Source of the DNA: RGIG7213 sp045544195
GTDB lineage: Bacteria; Bacillota; Clostridia; Oscillospirales; CAG-272
Direction: 5' to 3'
NCBI GenBank assembly: GCA_045544195.1
Contig: JAZPYO010000046.1
Coordinates: forward strand, 1-62,184
DNA: 62,184 nucleotides
Shown: positions 7,225 through 15,387 of the stretch, in pieces
Layout of the letters: every line of letters starts with the position of its first letter
How positions within the stretch are numbered: the first letter of the stretch is position 1
The notes under the pieces: generated by a model
Seen by the model: the letters and a program-made list of their open reading frames with translations, nothing else
Told to the model about the DNA's origin: nothing
Database searches by the model: none
Program-made: the position numbers and the translations under genes

Positions 7225-9135
7225 ATGAAACGAATACTTGCTGTAACGTTAACCCTTGTTATGCTACTTGCAGCTCTGACGGGCTGTATGGCATCACAGG
7301 ATGACAATGATTCCGAAATCCTGAAGGATTCCCCAAACTCGAATACTACCCAAAACAGTCTGATACGAGAAAAAACGATAAACAACATTACAGTTACATC
7401 ATTACCAAGTGGATATGAATATTCATTGACCGGAGACGACGTTAATGCAATCGTTGACTATTTCTCGAATTTGCATTTGATTTCCGATTTCGAGGAAAAT
7501 CCTGATGAATATTTAGGTATGACTTGGGTGATTGCGGTTGAGTACGGTGATGGAACATCATCTACCATCTACCATTTCGGAAATATGTTTGTTCGTACAG
7601 ATGACAGGCCGTGGTATAAAATGGATTACGAAGAAGCGAGTCGTTTTCATCCGTTATTGCAAGAACTGTGTTCTTCGACTGCCGGAGACAACAGCTCGCA
7701 AGGCAATGAGTATCTTGTCAGTCACATTCAGATCAAGTCAGGCAACGACACAATTTATCCTTTTGGTTGTATGACTTGGTCAAAGATTGATAACGGAAAC
7801 GGAACGTTTTCTGAATCTATCGTTGATAAATATGATGTTATTGATTTGGTAAGCGGAAAAACCACATTTTCAGCAACAGATATTCCGAAATTGGTTTTGA
7901 GTGAGAAGGTGTCGTATTTTGTTCAAGTGAACGGTCACGTTGAAAAAGTATATTTGCTTACACCTAACGAAGACGGATATACTAAATCTGAAACCACATT
8001 TGATGCTCTTTCCAATCTTGAAAATGGCACGTACTATGTGGCATTTAACGTTCTGCTCAGTGGAAACTGTGATCCCGATGCTCCGCAGAATTCTTACCGT
8101 TATGAAGATGTGTTCTGCTTGGTTGTAGGAGAAGACAATGAGCCTGTGAATATCACTTATTCGTCGGGTGATGTTCTCTCCCAAAGGATTCTCAACAATG
8201 CCGAAAAGCAGATTATCTTAAATATTCTTGATAGCGATAATGAATGGATTTCTGATATCCCCGAATGCGATTGGATTTGCAGATTCTCCGGTTCTGTAAA
8301 TGTCGGATATTGCGACTGTGGGACACTTACTGACATTGGAAACAATCGTTCTCGTAAATTGACAGGTGCAGAAAAAGAAAATATTGAATCTCTGATTTCG
8401 CAGTTGAACGAAGAACCCACCCATTCCGGATACGAGGTGGAAGTAGAACTTTTCCAATACACTTGGGATGGTTGGGGTATCTCTACCAAGACAGTCGGTG
8501 CTTGTGATGTGGCATACAATATCGTTGACGCACTGAAAGCAATGAAGGAAACCGGAGAAACAGTTCCGAAGGTTTCCGACGAGGTCTTTGAAATTGGCGG
8601 CGGTCAGTATGCGGCAGAACGCGGAACTATGTGGATCGAAAGCGGTAATAAAATATATCGCTTAACACCCGATTTATCTCAAATCTGCCTTGTCGAAACG
8701 CACTTTGGTGAAGGTAAGGTTCTTGAAATTACCGACGCATTCAAAACAAATGTCAATAACGCTTGGCACTATGCTCCCTACGATTATTACAAGGGAACGT
8801 ACAATAAGGGCGACTACACGGTCGATCTGGAGAGCGTTTTCAAATCGGGTTCAACTGTTCAGTTGAGCATTAAGAAAATCCAAATTGAAAGCGGATATGA
8901 TCCTAATAACACAATTACAGTTGAACTGATTTCGTCCGTAGACCAAGAAGTAAATATCAAGCTTCATTGCCAGCAGAGTGATGATAACCTTGCCGCCGGC
9001 GACTATAGGACTGTGCAACTGAAGAAGGGAGAACCTACAACAGTAGACCTGACCTTCGGCGGTTGGCCGAATTTCACCTATTGGGTGTATATAGAAGCAG
9101 ACTATACCAAAGCCGAAATTACCATTAATCCGTAA
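7225..9135 (+). CDS. Large lipoprotein, unknown function
   Basis: The 636-residue protein begins with a lipoprotein signal peptide and lipobox LTGC (about residues 18-21), followed by a Ser/Asn-rich spacer. The central part resembles an Ig-like fold (NGTYYVAFNVLL to CLVVGED). The C-terminal part is beta-rich and ends in a domain with alternating hydrophobic strands. I do not recognise a catalytic motif. It follows the first lipoprotein gene by 44 bp, and its start has an AAGAGG site. Together they suggest a surface-exposed output of the upstream two-component system. Confidence 0.65.
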   Translation: MKRILAVTLTLVMLLAALTGCMASQDDNDSEILKDSPNSNTTQNSLIREKTINNITVTSLPSGYEYSLTGDDVNAIVDYFSNLHLISDFEENPDEYLGMTWVIAVEYGDGTSSTIYHFGNMFVRTDDRPWYKMDYEEASRFHPLLQELCSSTAGDNSSQGNEYLVSHIQIKSGNDTIYPFGCMTWSKIDNGNGTFSESIVDKYDVIDLVSGKTTFSATDIPKLVLSEKVSYFVQVNGHVEKVYLLTPNEDGYTKSETTFDALSNLENGTYYVAFNVLLSGNCDPDAPQNSYRYEDVFCLVVGEDNEPVNITYSSGDVLSQRILNNAEKQIILNILDSDNEWISDIPECDWICRFSGSVNVGYCDCGTLTDIGNNRSRKLTGAEKENIESLISQLNEEPTHSGYEVEVELFQYTWDGWGISTKTVGACDVAYNIVDALKAMKETGETVPKVSDEVFEIGGGQYAAERGTMWIESGNKIYRLTPDLSQICLVETHFGEGKVLEITDAFKTNVNNAWHYAPYDYYKGTYNKGDYTVDLESVFKSGSTVQLSIKKIQIESGYDPNNTITVELISSVDQEVNIKLHCQQSDDNLAAGDYRTVQLKKGEPTTVDLTFGGWPNFTYWVYIEADYTKAEITINP

Positions 9136-9149
9136 GGAGCGAGTAAGCC

Positions 9150-9638
9150 ATGAAAAACAAGCACGTCATTTTTCACTTTCTATATTACGTATTGACCATA
9201 GTTGTTTATATGGCATTCTTCTATGCAGCATCCCTGATGTTGGATCTGACAGGAAAAGCCGATAACCTTGGTTCTGTGATGGCAGTGACATATGGCGTGC
9301 TTTTCGTAATGACTCCGGTGCTTGTAGCTATCCTTATGCGTTTTAGCTTATTCAAGTGGTACGTTGATCCCATTGCTGCAGCGGAAATACCTCTGTTCTT
9401 GTACGTCGGAATGCTTTTTAATCAAATGAAACGCTCCGGTGATCTAAGATCTGCCTTTCTCCTGGTTAACAACGACTTAGGTGATGATGGCGGTATGGGC
9501 TGGCTGTTTCTCTTAGGCTTATTTGTCTTCGGTCTTGTAATGTCGCTGTCGTTTGCAAGAAAGAACGGCCAGAGCATTTCCTATAGATTGCTTGAAAGAA
9601 TCGGCAAAACAAACAGGGAGGATAGTGAACAAGGATGA
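9150..9638 (+). CDS. Four-helix integral membrane protein
   Basis: This 162-residue protein has about four hydrophobic segments (about 8-30, 42-65, 75-92 and 118-138) and a charged cytosolic tail. An AAGGAG site precedes the ATG, 14 bp after the lipoprotein stop. Its last codons overlap the next gene by 4 bp (ATGA). No family is recognised. It is probably part of the same operon as the two lipoproteins. Confidence 0.65.
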   Translation: MKNKHVIFHFLYYVLTIVVYMAFFYAASLMLDLTGKADNLGSVMAVTYGVLFVMTPVLVAILMRFSLFKWYVDPIAAAEIPLFLYVGMLFNQMKRSGDLRSAFLLVNNDLGDDGGMGWLFLLGLFVFGLVMSLSFARKNGQSISYRLLERIGKTNREDSEQG

Positions 9639-9907
9639 AAAAGAAAATTCTAATTCCTATAATTAGCATAGTTGTGTTGGCTGCCGTTCTGTTCTTACCT
9701 ATTCCTCAAGGCTCATACGATGATGGCGGTACACGTGATTACAATGCTCTGACATACAAAATTGTAAGATGGAATAAGATTATGGTTGAACTGGACGAAA
9801 ACGGCCAACCCATTCACAACACGTATCGTAAAACGTCTGTGTTTTGGTATCCCGACAACCAAAAAAGCATTGACGAACTGTGGCAAATTGAAATGGCAGG
9901 TAAATAA
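9635..9907 (+). CDS. Small membrane-anchored protein
   Basis: The 90-residue protein has one N-terminal membrane helix (about 5-23). A short extracellular domain carries the motif IPQGSYDDGGTRDYNALTY. Small proteins with this signature are frequent in Clostridia, often beside regulatory or resistance genes, and have no established role known to me. It is translationally coupled to the previous gene and is the last gene before a strong terminator. Confidence 0.65.
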   Translation: MKKKILIPIISIVVLAAVLFLPIPQGSYDDGGTRDYNALTYKIVRWNKIMVELDENGQPIHNTYRKTSVFWYPDNQKSIDELWQIEMAGK

Positions 9908-9913
9908 TACTTG

Positions 9914-9948
9914 AAAAGCGGCAAGGACTAACCCCCTTGCCGCTTTTT
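9914..9948 (+). terminator. Terminator of the two-component/lipoprotein operon
   Basis: A perfect stem built on GCGGCAAGG/CCTTGCCGC, flanked by A and T runs (9914-9926 and 9935-9948), closes an 8-base loop and is followed by T residues. Confidence 0.9.
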
Positions 9949-10057
9949 GTAAATGTTAGCTATCTAAAAACCAACTGAATTGTAATTTCTTTTATTGTCA
10001 GAGTCACAATATTTAATAGTATATCTGCAGAATTGCTGTATCTTTGAACACCCTTTA

Positions 10058-10246
10058 TCAAATAATTGCAGATTGCACGCAAGAAATCATTTCATTGTAT
10101 TTCTCATCGTCAAATGAATCGCCTTGATAAACAGTAGAACACAGTTCATTTACTGCAGATAATATTTCTGTGTTTGCATTTGGCTCTATTTTTTTAATCA
10201 TTCCATCAATTCGATTTTTTATCTCATTGAGATTATTAGAAAGGTA
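10058..10246 (-). pseudogene. Remnant of a small helical protein gene
   Basis: A minus-strand open stretch of 62 codons has no start codon at its 5' end and is bounded upstream by a TGA at 10247-10249. It encodes a helical, protein-like sequence (NNLNEIKNRIDGMIKKIE then EILSAVNELCSTVYQGD). Its composition looks coding, so it is probably the tail of a truncated gene. Family not recognised. It lies at the right side of the mobile-element-like region. Confidence 0.35.
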
Positions 10247-10316
10247 TCAAAACCTCTTTTTCCGATAACGATTTTGTGATGTTTATATTATAACACAAAT
10301 ATCGCAAATTGCAAAG

Positions 10317-10429
10317 TACTGCCGTATATTGTATGATTGTGTATTGTAAAAGGTGATAAGAGTTTTTGTTCTCATAGGTATAAAAAGAATACGGCAGTAT
10401 AGCTGTATGCTATACTGCCGTATTCTTTT
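10317..10429. repeat. A-A'-A inverted-repeat structure
   Basis: The 11-mer TACTGCCGTAT occurs at 10317-10327 and 10413-10423. Its exact reverse complement lies between them at 10389-10399. The right-hand pair is part of a perfect 21-bp hairpin (10383-10403 and 10409-10429, 5-base loop). On the minus strand the hairpin ends in four U residues and could terminate the gene at 10520. The third copy allows a competing long-range stem. This may be a terminator with an alternative fold or the end of a small mobile repeat. Confidence 0.6.
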
Positions 10430-10519
10430 GCACTCATCAATCGGCTGTTTGCATCGGACATTCAAGATATCCTTATGACAACATGCCTTTCTGCCGATTT
10501 TTTAATTGTTCGGGTTTTA

Positions 10520-11431
10520 TCAAACTATTGAATATACACCGACGGGCAAATACCGTATCTGCTCGATCGAAAAATACATAATTACTCTGAAAAGCTCGCT
10601 TTCATTGCAGTCAAGTGTTACGTACATACAGTATTCACTGTCACCGAAGGCAGGAACACAATCTGCTTTTACTACCCTTGCGCCGAGATAATCAACGCCA
10701 AACAGAATGTCGCAAACAGAATTGTTATCATTCGGAGTTATCATAAACTCGCCGTACATATGAGTATCCTTTTTATGCGGTATGATTGGAAAATGCTCTT
10801 TCTTACATAAGGCAAAGCGAGTGTAGCCGTCTCCTTCTGCATTATATATGTCGGTACACATACACACAAAAAGCTCATACTTTGAAATAAGATTATAAAA
10901 TCCGCTCAACCGACCGTCTGTTGAGTTTTCAAGCGGGAGTATACAATATTCGGCTTTTTCGTAATATACAGCCTCACACACCGCCGTAAAATCGGACGGA
11001 TATAAAACTCTTGCCGATGTTACGTGCTTTGCAAAGACCTTATACGCTCTGTCGGATAAAGTGTTTTTAGAATAAGCTATGATACCATTCCCCGCCTCTT
11101 GAATATTCGTGCGGAAATAATCTGAAATTTTTCTTTTTTTACCCGTAAGCTCATCAAAGCACACACAAGCGGTCAGACGAACGGTACGCTCTGTAACAGA
11201 GTTGTTTTTTTCGTATATAGGGTAGTCTGCTTCCTCTGTGGGCAAAAGCTCAAGAGTACTAAAAAACAAACTCGTTGCCTCGTCAGCCGTAATTCCGTCG
11301 ATAGCTGCGATCGGACGTATAAGCTCACGTATAACAGCATACATACGCTCATCAACACTTTGCTTTTTAACTATCAATCTGCGTAAATTTTCCCTTTCGG
11401 TATTATTACTGTAGTTCTTTTCTTCGTTCAT
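10520..11431 (-). CDS. Prephenate dehydratase-like protein, divergent
   Basis: This protein of about 303 residues has an N-terminal helical segment with RERL-like spacing (LRRLIVKKQSVDERMYAVI), reminiscent of a chorismate mutase helix. A region resembling the prephenate dehydratase domain follows: a conserved Pro-Ser-Asp-Phe, then CILPLENSTDGRLSGFYNLI and later YTRFALC. These correspond to the family's PIENS and TRF motifs. The usual N-terminal glycine-rich motif is not preserved, and no clear ACT domain is visible. It may be a degenerate or regulatory relative. The start is uncertain: ATG at 11431 has AGGGTG only 2 bases away, and a GTG lies at 11443. A plausible promoter (TTGATT-18 bp-TACGAT) lies upstream. 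Confidence 0.6.
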   Translation of the reverse strand: MNEEKNYSNNTERENLRRLIVKKQSVDERMYAVIRELIRPIAAIDGITADEATSLFFSTLELLPTEEADYPIYEKNNSVTERTVRLTACVCFDELTGKKRKISDYFRTNIQEAGNGIIAYSKNTLSDRAYKVFAKHVTSARVLYPSDFTAVCEAVYYEKAEYCILPLENSTDGRLSGFYNLISKYELFVCMCTDIYNAEGDGYTRFALCKKEHFPIIPHKKDTHMYGEFMITPNDNNSVCDILFGVDYLGARVVKADCVPAFGDSEYCMYVTLDCNESELFRVIMYFSIEQIRYLPVGVYSIV

Positions 11432-11504
11432 AACACCCTGCACAAATAATATTTTTGTGATCGTACCACATTCAACGCAGAAAAATCAAGTACGGTATTG
11501 TAAA

Positions 11505-12191
11505 TTATAACTGCTTTGAGAAAAAACGCTCAAACGCACTGATAATTATGTTCTGTCCTTCGATGTCGGGATGAATACCGTCATTGCACATAAGTCGAAG
11601 ATACCTGCGGTCAGATAAAAACTCGCTTCTCAGATCGCAAAGCGGTATACGAAGCTCATATGCGAGCTTTGTAACAGCGAGAGAATACATCTCCTGCCAA
11701 CGATAAATACATTCACAGTCTCCAAGCCACAAAAGGATATTTTCTTTTGACAAGCCGTCCTTGACAATAAAATCAAGATAACGCTGCGCATTGATCGGCG
11801 GAAGTGTTACCAATACAGGACTCACGCTTGCATTTTGAAATTGCATAACGAACGCACGCATTGATTCAACAAACTCATCAAGAGGAACGACGGGGAAATG
11901 CTCGGCATAAGGGTTATCAGATACCTGCGCCCAGTTGAAATTGCAATCGTTTCCGCCGTATTCGATAATGGCTATATCGCAATTCAAGCCCTTCTTTATG
12001 TCAAAATCAATTAACTCCCTTGCCTTTTTTGTGGTATAACCAAAGCGTGATCGGTTATTCAGCGACATACCGCAGCGAAAGAGTGCCTCGCTCAAATTTG
12101 GATTATGAGTAAATGCATATTTATTCTGCTTTTCATCGTAAACTACTCCCTTTAAAACGGAATCTCCATAAACGTTAATATTGATATTCAT
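11505..12191 (-). CDS. SGNH/GDSL-family hydrolase
   Basis: The 228-residue protein carries the SGNH blocks: GDS with nucleophile S11, YGGND with N81, and the C-terminal DGIH with D204 and H207. The expected reaction is ester hydrolysis, for example deacylation of a lipid or glycan. There is no signal peptide, so it should be cytoplasmic. A GAGG site precedes the ATG. It has its own promoter, back to back with that of the DUF1836 gene. The substrate cannot be inferred from the sequence. Confidence 0.88.
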   Translation of the reverse strand: MNININVYGDSVLKGVVYDEKQNKYAFTHNPNLSEALFRCGMSLNNRSRFGYTTKKARELIDFDIKKGLNCDIAIIEYGGNDCNFNWAQVSDNPYAEHFPVVPLDEFVESMRAFVMQFQNASVSPVLVTLPPINAQRYLDFIVKDGLSKENILLWLGDCECIYRWQEMYSLAVTKLAYELRIPLCDLRSEFLSDRRYLRLMCNDGIHPDIEGQNIIISAFERFFSKQL

Positions 12192-12257
12192 ACAAAGCCT
12201 CGCATTCAGATACCTAACTCAAAGTTATAAAAATTATAACATCTGGTTTTTGATACT

Positions 12258-12286
12258 ATATTATCATATTTACGATAACTTGTCAA
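12258..12286 (-). promoter_or_regulatory. Promoter of the SGNH hydrolase gene
   Basis: On the minus strand TTGACA (12281-12286) and TAATAT (12258-12263) are 17 bp apart. Confidence 0.7.
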
Positions 12287-12301
12287 GAGAAAAAATAAAA
12301 C

Positions 12302-12330
12302 TTGACATAATATTTGAAATGTGATATACT
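12302..12330 (+). promoter_or_regulatory. Promoter of the DUF1836 gene
   Basis: Consensus TTGACA (12302-12307) and TATACT (12325-12330) are 17 bp apart. Only 15 bp separate its -35 box from that of the divergent promoter, so both could be co-regulated. Confidence 0.8.
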
Positions 12331-12359
12331 GAACGTAGGTCAGAAATGGAGGCTTTATA

Positions 12360-12899
12360 ATGGAATTGCAGGATCTTAAAAATTTCAAAACTCCGGAGTG
12401 GGAGTCTTTACCTGATATCGATCTGTATATGGATCAGGTGCTTATACTGACGGACAAATATTTCGGTATTTTTTCCGATTCGGACGAAAGCATCGTCACA
12501 TCATCAATGCTCAACAACTACGTAAAGCAAAAAATAGTTCCGCCGCCCGATAAAAAACGGTACGGTAAGGAGCATATTGCGGGCTTTCTTATGATATGCG
12601 TTTTAAAGCGTGTTCTGACAATGGCTCAGATCAAGGGCTTGTTTGACGAGTTTGCAAAAGAGCTATCAGTTTATGAATGCTACTGCATATTCCGCTCTGA
12701 GCTTGATAGCTGCTTCGGTTGCCTTATAAACCGTCAGGTCATAACACCGCCGAGTGATGATGAAAAGGATTGCGTGCTTGCTTTGAAATATGCAGTACGT
12801 GCATTTTCAAACAACGCCTTTGCAGAGCTTTATATGAAGGCTCCGACAATCGAAAACAAAAAAAGCGCCAATAAAAACGATATAAAAAGCGAAAATTAA
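12360..12899 (+). CDS. DUF1836 family helix-turn-helix protein
   Basis: The 179-residue protein fits DUF1836, a Firmicute family of putative transcription regulators distantly like MerR winged helices. Visible blocks are SSMLNNYVKQKIVPPPDKKRY, which presents a DNA-contact helix and wing, and the following HIAGFLMICVLKRVLTMAQI. The C-terminal Lys/Asn-rich tail is unordered. A TGGAGG site sits 7 bases before the ATG, and a consensus promoter precedes it. It may act on the divergent SGNH gene, which is inference. Confidence 0.85.
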   Translation: MELQDLKNFKTPEWESLPDIDLYMDQVLILTDKYFGIFSDSDESIVTSSMLNNYVKQKIVPPPDKKRYGKEHIAGFLMICVLKRVLTMAQIKGLFDEFAKELSVYECYCIFRSELDSCFGCLINRQVITPPSDDEKDCVLALKYAVRAFSNNAFAELYMKAPTIENKKSANKNDIKSEN

Positions 12900-12902
12900 G
12901 CA

Positions 12903-12930
12903 CGCCCCTTGTACCGAGGTACAAGGGGCG
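12903..12930. terminator. Bidirectional terminator
   Basis: A perfect 13-bp stem CGCCCCTTGTACC with its complement closes a 2-base gap (12903-12915 and 12918-12930) between two convergent genes. It is flanked by T-rich sequence on both strands. Confidence 0.88.
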
Positions 12931-12973
12931 CTTCTTTTCACATTTATATTCGATTGACTATAAAGATATCAGA

Positions 12974-14155
12974 TTATTTCTTTTTCTTTATAACAACTAC
13001 AACAACTGCAACTACTGCAACTACTGCAACTGCGATAACAACGATGAGCCATACGGGCATACCACCCTTATTATCATCTGTCTTGTCGTTGCCGTTACCG
13101 TTTGTAGCAGGTGCCTTGGATGAAGGATCTGTTGCTGCGTCTGTTTCGTCATCTTCTTCATCATCAGGAGCCTGTGTTTCACCTTCAGTTTCTTCTTCCT
13201 CTTCCACGAAAGCATCGGGATAAAGAGTCTTAAGATCGTCTATTGTGCGGTATGTAACCTTATCTGCGCCTTCTGCTGTGGGATCTTCACCCTTCTGGAA
13301 GAACTTAAGAACGATATCGTAAGTATCTACGTTCCAAGCTCCATCGTCTGCAGCGATCTCTGCAGTAGGACCAGTTCTTGCTGTTGTAAGGCTGCCGTCT
13401 GCGGAAATAACATCAACGTAAGCGATCATAGCCTCTGTAAATGCAAGTGTTCTGTCTTCGTTCTTGGGATTAAGATCAGCAAGGAAAGCATATTCTGTGT
13501 TTATATCAACGATATCCCAAACTCTTTCTGTAGAAGCTATAACGTTCCAGGGAAGAACAGCTTCCATATTCCAACCGTCAGCAGTTCTTACGAATGCGCC
13601 CTGATAGGTTGCGTCAATAACAGCTACCGCATCGTCTTCATATGTTTTCCAGTTGTGCTTGTAGCATGTTACCTTACCTGCTGCAACAGTTTCAGCAGTT
13701 TCGCCGTCAGCTGTGCTGAATACGGGAATAAAGGAGAAGAACAAGCCGGGAGCGCTATCATAGATAAGACCCATAGGGTTGAAAGCGAGCTGGAAATGGT
13801 CTCTGCGCCCTGTTACTGTCCAGCCGTCGTCAGTGTTTGGATCAAGCTCAGAGGGCATAAATGTGGAGTCGATAATCTTTGCTGCAAGGTAAAGACCGTC
13901 ATCGCCCCAGGAGTAGAAGAACTGGATCTCACCGTCGAAATCGCCGGACCAGCCCTTCATATTGTCACCAACTTTAAGGTTCAAGCTGTTTGTTTCATCC
14001 CATTCAGCAGCACCAACTGTACCGTCGATGGTGATAGTATCTGCATCTGCGTAAAGTACGGGAACAAAGCCGATGTTCATAGCGGCATTGCTCTGTATTG
14101 CCAAAACGCTTACGAGCATCGTAGCAACAACAATAAGGGAAAGAATTTTTCTCAT
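12974..14155 (-). CDS. Cell-surface CBM9-like protein with C-terminal anchor
   Basis: The start at 14155 is set by GGAGG 8 bases upstream. The 393-residue protein has a signal peptide (about 1-25). A CBM9/DOMON-like sugar-binding domain follows (about 38-285): ITIDGTVGAAEWDE, a WSGDFDGEIQFFYSW block and DGLYLAAKIID. Next comes an acidic Glu/Asp/Thr linker of about 50 residues, then one membrane helix near 365-385 ending in KKKK. CBM9 modules bind reducing ends of glycans, so this is probably a surface glycan-binding protein displayed through its C-terminal anchor. The extreme low complexity of the linker creates false frames on both strands. Confidence 0.8.
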   Translation of the reverse strand: MRKILSLIVVATMLVSVLAIQSNAAMNIGFVPVLYADADTITIDGTVGAAEWDETNSLNLKVGDNMKGWSGDFDGEIQFFYSWGDDGLYLAAKIIDSTFMPSELDPNTDDGWTVTGRRDHFQLAFNPMGLIYDSAPGLFFSFIPVFSTADGETAETVAAGKVTCYKHNWKTYEDDAVAVIDATYQGAFVRTADGWNMEAVLPWNVIASTERVWDIVDINTEYAFLADLNPKNEDRTLAFTEAMIAYVDVISADGSLTTARTGPTAEIAADDGAWNVDTYDIVLKFFQKGEDPTAEGADKVTYRTIDDLKTLYPDAFVEEEEETEGETQAPDDEEDDETDAATDPSSKAPATNGNGNDKTDDNKGGMPVWLIVVIAVAVVAVVAVVVVVIKKKK

Positions 14156-14272
14156 TATTAAAGCCTCCAAAAAAATTTTAATAAATGTGAAAATATGCGG
14201 CGCTGATATTCACCATGGCTTTTTTATTAAGCACATAGCACGACCATAATACGCCATCTACTTACGATGGCT

Positions 14273-14301
14273 ATTATACCATTGAAAAAAGTTTTTGTCA
14301 A
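14273..14301 (-). promoter_or_regulatory. Promoter and structured leader of the CBM9-like gene
   Basis: TTGACA (14296-14301) and TATAAT (14273-14278) are 17 bp apart on the minus strand. The leader of about 115 bases begins with a 6-bp hairpin (GCCATC/GATGGC, 14253-14271). Confidence 0.82.
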
Positions 14302-14420
14302 TACGCTATTTTTGAATTTTTGCTAAAATTGTTTAAAACGATAGTTAAACCGCTTAATTATATATAATATTTTAACTTTAAAGTATAAAACCACGGAAAT
14401 TACCCAAGGTCACACAAGCC

Positions 14421-14461
14421 ATTATATGCACATATAATAGCATTGGGAACACATTCCCAAT
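14421..14461. repeat. Two adjacent palindromes upstream of the DUF11 gene
   Basis: ATTATATG-CA-CATATAAT (14421-14438) and ATTGGGAA-CACA-TTCCCAAT (14442-14461) are both perfect 8-bp inverted repeats. They lie side by side, ending 18 bp before the start codon and just ahead of the AAGGAG site. They could be operators or a 5' mRNA structure. The rest of the 324-bp gap between 14155 and 14480 is AT-rich, with no gene. Confidence 0.6.
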
Positions 14462-14479
14462 ACACACAAGGAGAATTTT

Positions 14480-15334
14480 ATGGCGCAATTTACAAACCAA
14501 GCGCAGCTTTCATATAACAACACCGTCGTGAATTCAAATATTGTGACGGGAGAAATACTCGAGGTTCTTTCGGCCGCAAAGACTGCCGTAGTTACAAGCT
14601 ACAGCACCGATGACAGTATAACATATGTTATAAGCGCGGTGAATTCGGGCACAAGCTCTGTGACGGGAATCAGCATAAGCGACGACCTCGGGGCTTATGA
14701 GTACAATGGAGAAACACTGTATCCGCTCACATATACTGACGGCTCTGTAAGGCTGTATATCAACGGAGTATTGCAGGCCGCCCCTGCGGTAATTGCGGGT
14801 CCTCCCGTTGTTTTCAGCGGTATAACTATCCCTGCAAACAGTAATATGATCCTCATTTACGAGACTCAGACAAACCGGTTTTCACCCCTGTCAGCCACAG
14901 ACAGCATCGTGAATACCGCAACCGTAAGCGGTGTCGGTATTCCCACTGCCATAACCGCAGAGGAAACCGTATTTCCTCAAAACGCCCCCGAGCTTACGAT
15001 AACCAAATACATCTCCCCTGCGGTGGTTACTGAAAACGGCACTTTGACTTACACATTCATTATTCAGAACTACGGCAACACCGATGCGACGGTTACCGAT
15101 AATGTATCTGTTACAGACACATTTGATCCGGTATTACAGAACATTGCCGTGTCGCTTGACGGCGTACCGCTTACAGAAAACACCCAATACACCTACAATG
15201 CTGCAAGCGGCGTATTTACCACTCTGCCCTCTGTGATAACTGTGCCTGCGGCAACTTATACACGAGATACAACAACGGGAGCAATAACAATAGATCCCGG
15301 AACTGCTACGCTTACCGTAACAGGAACTATTTGA
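14480..15334 (+). CDS. DUF11-repeat protein without signal peptide
   Basis: The 284-residue protein begins MAQFTNQAQLSYNNTVVNSN and contains two DUF11-type beta-sandwich repeats. One is seen as ITYVISAVNSGTSSVTGISI at about 53-72 and the other as LTYTFIIQNYGNTDATV at about 188-204. Composition is rich in Thr, Val, Ala and Asn, as in surface adhesins. There is no N-terminal signal peptide and no sorting signal, which is odd for this fold. An AAGGAG site precedes the ATG. It may be a spore-layer or non-classically exported protein. It ends at a terminator shared with the convergent gene. Confidence 0.7.
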   Translation: MAQFTNQAQLSYNNTVVNSNIVTGEILEVLSAAKTAVVTSYSTDDSITYVISAVNSGTSSVTGISISDDLGAYEYNGETLYPLTYTDGSVRLYINGVLQAAPAVIAGPPVVFSGITIPANSNMILIYETQTNRFSPLSATDSIVNTATVSGVGIPTAITAEETVFPQNAPELTITKYISPAVVTENGTLTYTFIIQNYGNTDATVTDNVSVTDTFDPVLQNIAVSLDGVPLTENTQYTYNAASGVFTTLPSVITVPAATYTRDTTTGAITIDPGTATLTVTGTI

Positions 15335-15351
15335 TAGGCTAATATAAACCA

Positions 15352-15385
15352 AAATATCCCTCGCAGCTACCTGTGAGGGATATTT
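15352..15385. terminator. Bidirectional terminator
   Basis: An 11-bp stem AAATATCCCTC with its complement (15352-15362 and 15375-15385) encloses a 12-base loop between two convergent genes. Confidence 0.82.
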
Positions 15386-15387
15386 AT

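Noticed and set aside
13140..13215. Short frames in the acidic linker of the CBM9-like gene
   Set aside because: They come from low-complexity GAA/GAT repeats read in other frames.
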